32,900 nucleotides of DNA from CAZJCK01 sp964544635. Its GTDB lineage: Bacteria > Zixibacteria > MSB-5A5 > GN15 > FEB-12. Within the stretch, counting starts at the first letter, position 1. The number at the start of each line of letters is the position of its first letter. The stretch covers positions 1 through 32,900 of the forward strand of contig CAZJCK010000041.1 in assembly GCA_964544635.1 (NCBI GenBank), read 5' to 3'. The translations under genes and the position numbers were made by a program. Below are positions 31,310 through 32,900 of this stretch, one piece after another. The notes under the pieces are model-generated. The model saw only the letters and a list, made by a program, of their open reading frames with translations, did no database searches and was not told the origin of the DNA.

Positions 31310-32900
31310 ATGGAAGGCGCAACCGTCCAGACTACCCAGCGGAAGTCCTACCAGGTCGCCATTTGCGGCAACCCCAACTGCGGCAAAACGACCATCTTCA
31401 ATGTCATGACCGGCCTCAAGCAGAAGGTCGGCAACTACCCGGGTGTAACGGTCGACAAAGTTTCCGGCCAGTTCCAGGCCACCCCCGGCGGCCAGAAGCA
31501 CATTCTCATCGACGTTCCGGGCACTTACTCTCTGGCCGCTTTTTCGCCCGACGAATTCATCGCCGCCCAGGTGCTGTTCGGCGCCCTGCCCGGTACCGAG
31601 CGGCCCGATGTTGTCATCTGCGTGATCGACGCTACCAATCTCGAGCGCGGCCTCTACCTGCTCTACCAGGTGATGCAGATCGGCGCACCGATTGTCGTGG
31701 CCCTCAACATGACCGACCTCGCCGAGCGTCGCGGTATCTTCATCGACAGCAACCGTCTTTCCGAGCAACTCGGCGGATTGCCGGTGGTGCCGGTAATCGG
31801 CAGCCGCGGCACCGGTATCGACCAGCTCAAGCGCGCCATCCTGCAGATCGCCGAGGAGCCGCCGGTTGTCCCCAAAGATGTCTACGACCCGCTGACCGCC
31901 GACCTGGTCCGCGAACTGGCCCGGCATACCGACAACGGCTATCGCAGCAACGCCGAGTATTTGCGGGTGCTCTTTGACGTCGGTGGCCCGGCTGAAGAAG
32001 AGTTTGTCCGGAAGCACGGATCGCAGGTCCGTACGCTGCTCAAAGACGGTCGCGACCGGCTGCGACAGCGCTGGGGGACGCTGACGGCCGCCGAAACCAA
32101 GCCGCTCACCGATCGCGCCGCCGCGGTGGCGAGCGACGTCACCGCAGAGCAAACGTCGAGCCGCCGTCGTCTCTCCGATCAACTCGACCGCGTCCTGTTG
32201 CACCCGATCTTCGGTCCGGTCATACTGGTCGTGCTGATGACACTGGTCTTCCAGTCGATCTTCAGTTGGGCCGCGCCGTTCATGGATCTGATCGACTCGA
32301 TGTTCGGTTCCGTCGCCTTGCTAATCCAGAACAATATGGCCGAAGGACCCCTCCGTTCACTCATCGTCAACGGAATTATCGGCGGGGTTGGTGCGGTGCT
32401 GGCCTTCATACCGCAGATTGTCATACTCTTTCTCTTCATCGCATTCCTGGAAGACTCCGGCTACATGCCGCGCGCCGCTTTTCTCGTCGATCGCATGTTC
32501 CGCTGGTGCGGCCTCTCCGGCAAGTCGTTCATACCGATGTTGTCATCCTTCGCCTGCGCCATTCCGGGTATCATGGCGACACGCACCATCGAGGATCGAA
32601 AGCTGCGTATCATTACTGCCATGGTGGCGCCGCTCATGACCTGTTCGGCACGACTGCCGGTTTACGCCATCATGATCGCCGCCTTCATACCGTACGAAAC
32701 CTACTTCGGCGTCTTCAACCTGCAGGGGCTGGTGCTTACTGTTCTCTACTTGCTCGGTATTGTCGTCGCGGTGATCGTCTCCTTCATCCTCAGCCGCCTG
32801 ATGTTCAAAACCGAGCGCGGCAGCTTTCTTATGGAAATGCCGACATACAAGCTGCCCACCCTGCGCTCTATCGGCATCCGTGTCCTCAACCGCGCCAGGT
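31310..32900 (+). CDS. feoB: FeoB ferrous iron permease, cut off at the window edge
   Basis: At least 530 residues of FeoB are present and the reading frame stays open to the last base, so the C-terminus lies outside. The G-protein domain has G1 'GNPNCGKTT' (residues 20-28), G3 'DVPG' (68-71) and G4 'NMTD' (133-136), with 'GNYPGVTVD' as the switch region. A linker ('RLSDQLDRVLLHPIFGP') leads to the permease with 'FIPQIVILFLFIAFLEDSGYMPRAAFLVDRM', 'FACAIPGIMATRTIEDRK' and 'APLMTCSARLPVYAIMIAAF', the conserved FeoB channel motifs. It imports Fe2+ across the inner membrane. GAGG just upstream of the ATG supports the start. Expression should follow the Fur box upstream of fur. Confidence 0.95.
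   Translation, partial: MEGATVQTTQRKSYQVAICGNPNCGKTTIFNVMTGLKQKVGNYPGVTVDKVSGQFQATPGGQKHILIDVPGTYSLAAFSPDEFIAAQVLFGALPGTERPDVVICVIDATNLERGLYLLYQVMQIGAPIVVALNMTDLAERRGIFIDSNRLSEQLGGLPVVPVIGSRGTGIDQLKRAILQIAEEPPVVPKDVYDPLTADLVRELARHTDNGYRSNAEYLRVLFDVGGPAEEEFVRKHGSQVRTLLKDGRDRLRQRWGTLTAAETKPLTDRAAAVASDVTAEQTSSRRRLSDQLDRVLLHPIFGPVILVVLMTLVFQSIFSWAAPFMDLIDSMFGSVALLIQNNMAEGPLRSLIVNGIIGGVGAVLAFIPQIVILFLFIAFLEDSGYMPRAAFLVDRMFRWCGLSGKSFIPMLSSFACAIPGIMATRTIEDRKLRIITAMVAPLMTCSARLPVYAIMIAAFIPYETYFGVFNLQGLVLTVLYLLGIVVAVIVSFILSRLMFKTERGSFLMEMPTYKLPTLRSIGIRVLNRAR

Overview
The window looks like chromosomal DNA of a GC-rich, Gram-negative bacterium of the FCB group. Candidatus Zixibacteria or a near relative is my best guess, by inference only. 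The Gram-negative envelope is shown by a lipid A acyltransferase, a heptosyltransferase-type GT9 enzyme, a TolC-like channel, a TonB-dependent receptor and a PorV-type barrel. Two secreted proteases end in the 'QNYPNPFNP' type A sorting domain of the type IX secretion system (T9SS), which points to FCB. No tRNA, rRNA, CRISPR array, transposase or phage gene was seen.

Layout. Positions 1-147 and 1315-1725 hold non-coding repeats around a minus-strand polytopic membrane protein (148-1314). A rubrerythrin-like diiron protein (1726-2220, minus) has a clear promoter and terminator. It is divergent from a plus-strand run: a membrane-anchored MA-type metallopeptidase and a lipid A acyltransferase (2341-4163), then a probable envelope operon (4317-10619) of MacA-like adaptor, MacB-type permease, TolC-like channel, GT9 heptosyltransferase and DUF362/ferredoxin protein, with 1-4 nt overlaps at the last two junctions. 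Next come a small secreted Gly-rich protein (10788-11141) and a 978-residue TPR-GAF-AAA+ sigma-54 activator (11201-14137), closed by a terminator. A lipoate ligase-like gene (14285-15109) stands alone.

The accessory-looking centre is a three-gene outer-membrane operon (15406-22156): a TonB-dependent receptor carrying an insertion of at least eight D-x-N-G-N-G type calcium-loop repeats, a PorV/PorQ-family barrel, and a large unrecognised lipoprotein. It ends at a strong terminator. A minus-strand GT39-type membrane glycosyltransferase with a TPR tail (22217-24388) is convergent with it. Divergent from that gene are two adjacent secreted proteases, an S8 subtilase and an M6 metalloprotease, both with T9SS sorting tails (24663-30302). 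The window ends in an iron-uptake operon fur-feoA-feoB (30487 to the edge; feoB is cut off) behind a promoter overlapped by a Fur box.

Regulation visible in the sequence: several genes without a Shine-Dalgarno site have a -10 hexamer only 6-8 nt before the ATG, which suggests leaderless mRNAs. Genes inside operons mostly have ordinary AGGAGG-like sites. The most interesting targets are the calcium-loop insertion in the TonB receptor, the receptor/PorV/lipoprotein operon near T9SS cargo, and the small secreted protein beside a TPR-containing sigma-54 activator.
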